DNA from: Maricaulis sp.
GTDB lineage: Bacteria > Pseudomonadota > Alphaproteobacteria > Caulobacterales > Maricaulaceae
Assembly (NCBI RefSeq): GCF_017642925.1
Contig: NZ_JAEPOL010000006.1
Span: 62,001-126,000 of the forward strand
Length of the DNA stretch: 64,000 bases
Direction of reading: 5' to 3'
In this document: positions 61,679 through 64,000 of the stretch, in pieces
How positions within the stretch are numbered: position 1 is the first letter of the stretch
Layout: every line of letters starts with the position of its first letter
Position numbers and translations under genes: made by a program
The notes under the pieces: model-generated
Told to the model about the DNA's origin: nothing
Seen by the model: only the letters and a program-made list of their open reading frames with translations
The model's database searches: none

Positions 61679-62851
61679 TCAGTCCTCCATAACCTCTTCG
61701 ATCCAGTCGCCCGGCCCGTCGCCGGTGCGCAGATCCATCACGGTCGGCCACAGCCACCAGGCCGGCCGGTTGTCCGAATTCCACAGCGCCACAAAGGCAA
61801 AACCGGTCTCCGGTTCGAGCACGATCTGGGCGCCATAGCCGGACAGATAGCCCGAGTGCAGCACCAGCGTGCGGTCGCCCCATTCATAGATGCGCCAGCC
61901 GAGCCCGTAGGCCGTGCTGTCGACCCGATCGCGCAGCCGGCCCAGACGGCGCGTCTCGCGCAGCGTGTCGGTCAGCGGGCTGTGGATGCGCACCCGCACG
62001 GCCTCGTCCAGCCCGGGCAATGTTCCCAGCTGTACCTGCGCCCAGGCGATCAGATCGTTCAGCGACAGGTTCAGGCCGGACGCCGACGGGATAGAATCAT
62101 AGGGGGTGGTCGGATTGCCCGGTGTATTCGCCGTACGCCGCCAGCCGCTGTGCGGCCGCGCCCAGGAGGGTGACGCTTCGAGCGCCGCCGTTCCGACCGA
62201 CGCGGCCGGCAGCCCCAGAGGCTCGATCACATAATCACGCAGCGCCGTGTTGAAATCGGTCCCGGTGGCGTCCTCCACCACGCTTTCCAGCGCCGAGAAG
62301 GCGACGTTCTGGTAGGTGTAGCAATCGCCGACCGGGCACAGAAGATCGACCCCGGCCAGGCGCATGCGAATGCGGTCCGGCGCCTGTCCGGCTTCCAGGT
62401 CCAGATCGTAGGCATTGGGCGGCAGGCCGGTGCGGTGGCTGGCGATTTCCTCCAGCGTCGGCTGGCGATCGCCGCGCAGCTGCAACACATCGACCGGCAC
62501 CGGCGCGCTCATATCGACCAGGCCCTGCGCCTCGAGCACGCCCAGCAAGGTGCCGGTGAAGGTCTTGGACACCGAGGCGGCGCGGAACATCGTCTCCGCG
62601 GTGACGGTCTCGCCGGACCCGGCAGCGGTCTCACCATGGGTATAGATGAAGACCGGTTCGCCGTGCTCGATCACGGCCGCCACAAGGCCGACCACACGCT
62701 GGTCTCCAGCGGCCTCGTCCAGCCTTTCGCGCAAGGCGCCAAGATAGGGATAGTCTTCCCGCTCGGTCGGGCTGGCGCTGTCATGGCCGGCGGCAGCCGC
62801 CGGCACCGTCGAGACGAGCACAAGGCCCAGGGCAGTCAGTACGCTTCGCAT
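61679..62851 (-). CDS. Class C beta-lactamase-like serine hydrolase (secreted)
   Basis: The 390-residue protein starts at ATG 62851 (MRSVLTALGLVLVSTVPAAAAG, signal peptide) with GAGGA upstream; the track start at 62854 is TTG. Serine beta-lactamase/DD-peptidase motifs are S93-x-x-K96 (AASVSKTFTG), Y-x-N (YTYQNVAFS) and HSG (LVLHSGYLSGYG) in place of KTG. HSG/HTG forms are common in esterase-like members, so an esterase or peptidase is as likely as a beta-lactamase. It is embedded between aguA (6-nt gap) and aguB (4-nt gap), an unusual partner. Confidence 0.85.
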   Translation of the reverse strand: MRSVLTALGLVLVSTVPAAAAGHDSASPTEREDYPYLGALRERLDEAAGDQRVVGLVAAVIEHGEPVFIYTHGETAAGSGETVTAETMFRAASVSKTFTGTLLGVLEAQGLVDMSAPVPVDVLQLRGDRQPTLEEIASHRTGLPPNAYDLDLEAGQAPDRIRMRLAGVDLLCPVGDCYTYQNVAFSALESVVEDATGTDFNTALRDYVIEPLGLPAASVGTAALEASPSWARPHSGWRRTANTPGNPTTPYDSIPSASGLNLSLNDLIAWAQVQLGTLPGLDEAVRVRIHSPLTDTLRETRRLGRLRDRVDSTAYGLGWRIYEWGDRTLVLHSGYLSGYGAQIVLEPETGFAFVALWNSDNRPAWWLWPTVMDLRTGDGPGDWIEEVMED

Positions 62852-62857
62852 CAATCC

Positions 62858-63892
62858 TCACACTCCGGGCTGATGGCATGTGACACAATGGAAAGCCCCT
62901 CCGCCCGAAAGTATGGCACGCGCTGACGATCCGACAACGGTGTGATGCGGAAACAGGGGGCGAAGCGCTGCAACGGCAGCGTTTGCGCTGGCCGTGCCAT
63001 AGGTCGGCACGACCACATTGCGCGGTCCGATCACCCAGTTCATGTGGCTGGCGGGCACGGTCTCGCCATCGCCCAGATCCACCCGCCCCGGAGACGGGAT
63101 GGTGTAGACTTTCAGCCGCCGGCCCTTGGCGTCGGTCATGCGCGAAAGCTGCCGGGCGATCGATGACAGCACCGCGGTCTGCGGATCGTCCTCGCCCGAC
63201 GGCGCCTGGCAGATCACAACACCCGGCCGGGCAAAGCGGACGATATTGTCGATATGCCCGTCGGTGTGATCGGCAACCAGGCCCTCATCGATCCACAACA
63301 CCTTGCGCACACCGAAAGTCTGCTTGAGCACATCCTCGACCTGCGCCTCGGTGAGGCCGGGATTGCGGTTGGGATTGAGCAGGCATTGCCGCGTCGTGAT
63401 CAGTGTGCCGTCGCCGTCGAACTCCAGCGCGCCGCCTTCGGCAACCAGGTCGACATGACGTTCGGACGCGTCCGCCATGCGCGCGATCGCACCGCCCACC
63501 GTGTCGTCGCCGGGCAGGTCGTACTTGCCGCCCCAGCCGTTGAAACGGAAGCGGATGGCAATGTCCTTGCCGTGATCCCTGACGAAGACGGGACCGGTGT
63601 CGCGTGCCCAGACATCCCCGAAAGCCTCGCGCACGACGCGCGCACGGCGCCCCATCGCCTGGCGGGCCGAAGCCTCGGCCTGGGCCGTCGCCGCGAGCAC
63701 GACCAGATCCAGCGTTTCGCCGCGGACGGACGGTTCGGCGAGCGCGTTGAGAAAGGCGCCGAACTCGGCCTGGGCCGGTTCGAGATCCTCTTCCCACAGA
63801 TCGGCCGCGGACGGCCAGCAGGTGAAGATCCGCCGGACCGGAGCGGTCTCGTGCGGCAGGGCGAGTGCGGGGGGAAATGGCAGGGTCGTCAT
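62858..63892 (-). CDS. aguA: Agmatine deiminase
   Basis: The 344-residue enzyme hydrolyses agmatine to N-carbamoylputrescine and ammonia. Start MTTLPFPPALALPHETAPVRRIFTCWP; the track start is 21 codons longer. The guanidino-modifying fold has WARDTGPVFVRD, VAEGGALEFDGDGTLITT, LVADHTDGHIDNIVRFA (catalytic His/Asp) and the nucleophile C336 in GGGAFHCVTCHQP. First of three tightly packed genes giving a complete agmatine-to-putrescine route. Confidence 0.95.
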   Translation of the reverse strand: MTTLPFPPALALPHETAPVRRIFTCWPSAADLWEEDLEPAQAEFGAFLNALAEPSVRGETLDLVVLAATAQAEASARQAMGRRARVVREAFGDVWARDTGPVFVRDHGKDIAIRFRFNGWGGKYDLPGDDTVGGAIARMADASERHVDLVAEGGALEFDGDGTLITTRQCLLNPNRNPGLTEAQVEDVLKQTFGVRKVLWIDEGLVADHTDGHIDNIVRFARPGVVICQAPSGEDDPQTAVLSSIARQLSRMTDAKGRRLKVYTIPSPGRVDLGDGETVPASHMNWVIGPRNVVVPTYGTASANAAVAALRPLFPHHTVVGSSARAILSGGGAFHCVTCHQPGV

Positions 63893-63943
63893 GGGCCGCG
63901 GCTCTATCATGACGCGGGCCGCCGCGCGAGACACAAAACGAAG

Positions 63944-63968
63944 AAGGGCGGCCACAAGGGCCGCCCTT
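63944..63968 (-). terminator. Hairpin terminator for a gene beyond the right edge
   Basis: AAGGGCGGCC and GGCCGCCCTT form a perfect 10-bp stem with a 5-nt loop. On the minus strand it is followed by CTTCGTTTTG, so it probably ends a minus-strand transcript entering from outside the window, ahead of aguA. Confidence 0.65.
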
Positions 63969-64000
63969 CCACAAGTCCGGTCATCCGGAAAGTCTGGCCT

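Noticed and set aside
61679-62851. Antibiotic-resistance beta-lactamase
   Set aside because: The fold motifs are present, but HSG replaces KTG and the gene sits in a polyamine operon, so an esterase or peptidase role is as likely.

Overview
The window looks like a chromosomal segment of a GC-rich alphaproteobacterium. I favour the Maricaulales/Hyphomonadaceae group (Maricaulis, Oceanicaulis or Glycocaulis relatives). The reasons are the block ruvC-ruvA-ruvB / ybgC / tolQ-tolR-tolA-tolB-pal-cpoB / tilS-ftsH, a MetH split into two genes, a zapA-6S RNA-fau arrangement, a fused aspartate kinase-diaminopimelate decarboxylase, and intergenic repeats of the alphaproteobacterial type. The assignment is inferred from gene content; no rRNA or tRNA gene was seen.

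Layout. 1-7.3 kb: a tyrosine phosphatase cut by the window edge, a DUF2306 membrane protein, a MipA-like outer-membrane protein with its likely AraC regulator, a REP-type inverted repeat, AMP nucleosidase and a crotonase-family enzyme. 7.4-10 kb: the lysC-lysA fusion. 10-11 kb: an AT-rich islet with a DUF3800 gene preceded by a probable structured RNA. 11-13.5 kb: a monooxygenase, a DUF4396 gene divergent from a CueR-like regulator, and an IS5-type element inserted exactly at the regulator's stop codon. 13.5-23.4 kb: ftsH, tilS and the complete Tol-Pal envelope operon. 23.4-27.5 kb: a hybrid histidine kinase and ruvCAB.

27.9-31.5 kb is the most unusual part. Two adjacent Tat-exported proteins consist almost entirely of an Asp/Gly/Arg repeat (TDSDTGxYADPxGxGRG). 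They are followed by a JmjC/ROXA-like Fe(II)/2-oxoglutarate oxygenase and a membrane-anchored beta-propeller protein. I read this as a candidate modification-and-export system.

31.5-44.8 kb holds carbohydrate metabolism and surface glycan genes: transketolase, glucose-6-phosphate isomerase, an AGE-family epimerase/isomerase, YebC, mannose-1-phosphate guanylyltransferase, a YmdB-like phosphoesterase, glycosyltransferases, a hexapeptide acyltransferase, GtrA, an undescribed multi-pass protein and the WecE aminotransferase. 44.8-52.5 kb is a methionine/SAM-cycle locus (metF-metH1-metH2 divergent from metK-ahcY). Two near-identical palindromes there look like operators of a SahR/ArsR-type repressor. 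52.5-64 kb holds fau, 6S RNA, zapA and its small partner, a glycosyltransferase, cysQ, a chemotaxis receptor, an acetyltransferase, marC, yjhX, and an agmatine-to-putrescine operon (aguA, a serine hydrolase, aguB).

Long antisense ORFs in the track, such as 7272-9767 minus and 13420-15849 plus, are shadows of real GC-rich genes. Starts were chosen from ATG/GTG/TTG codons with visible Shine-Dalgarno sequences or from the family's usual N-terminus.
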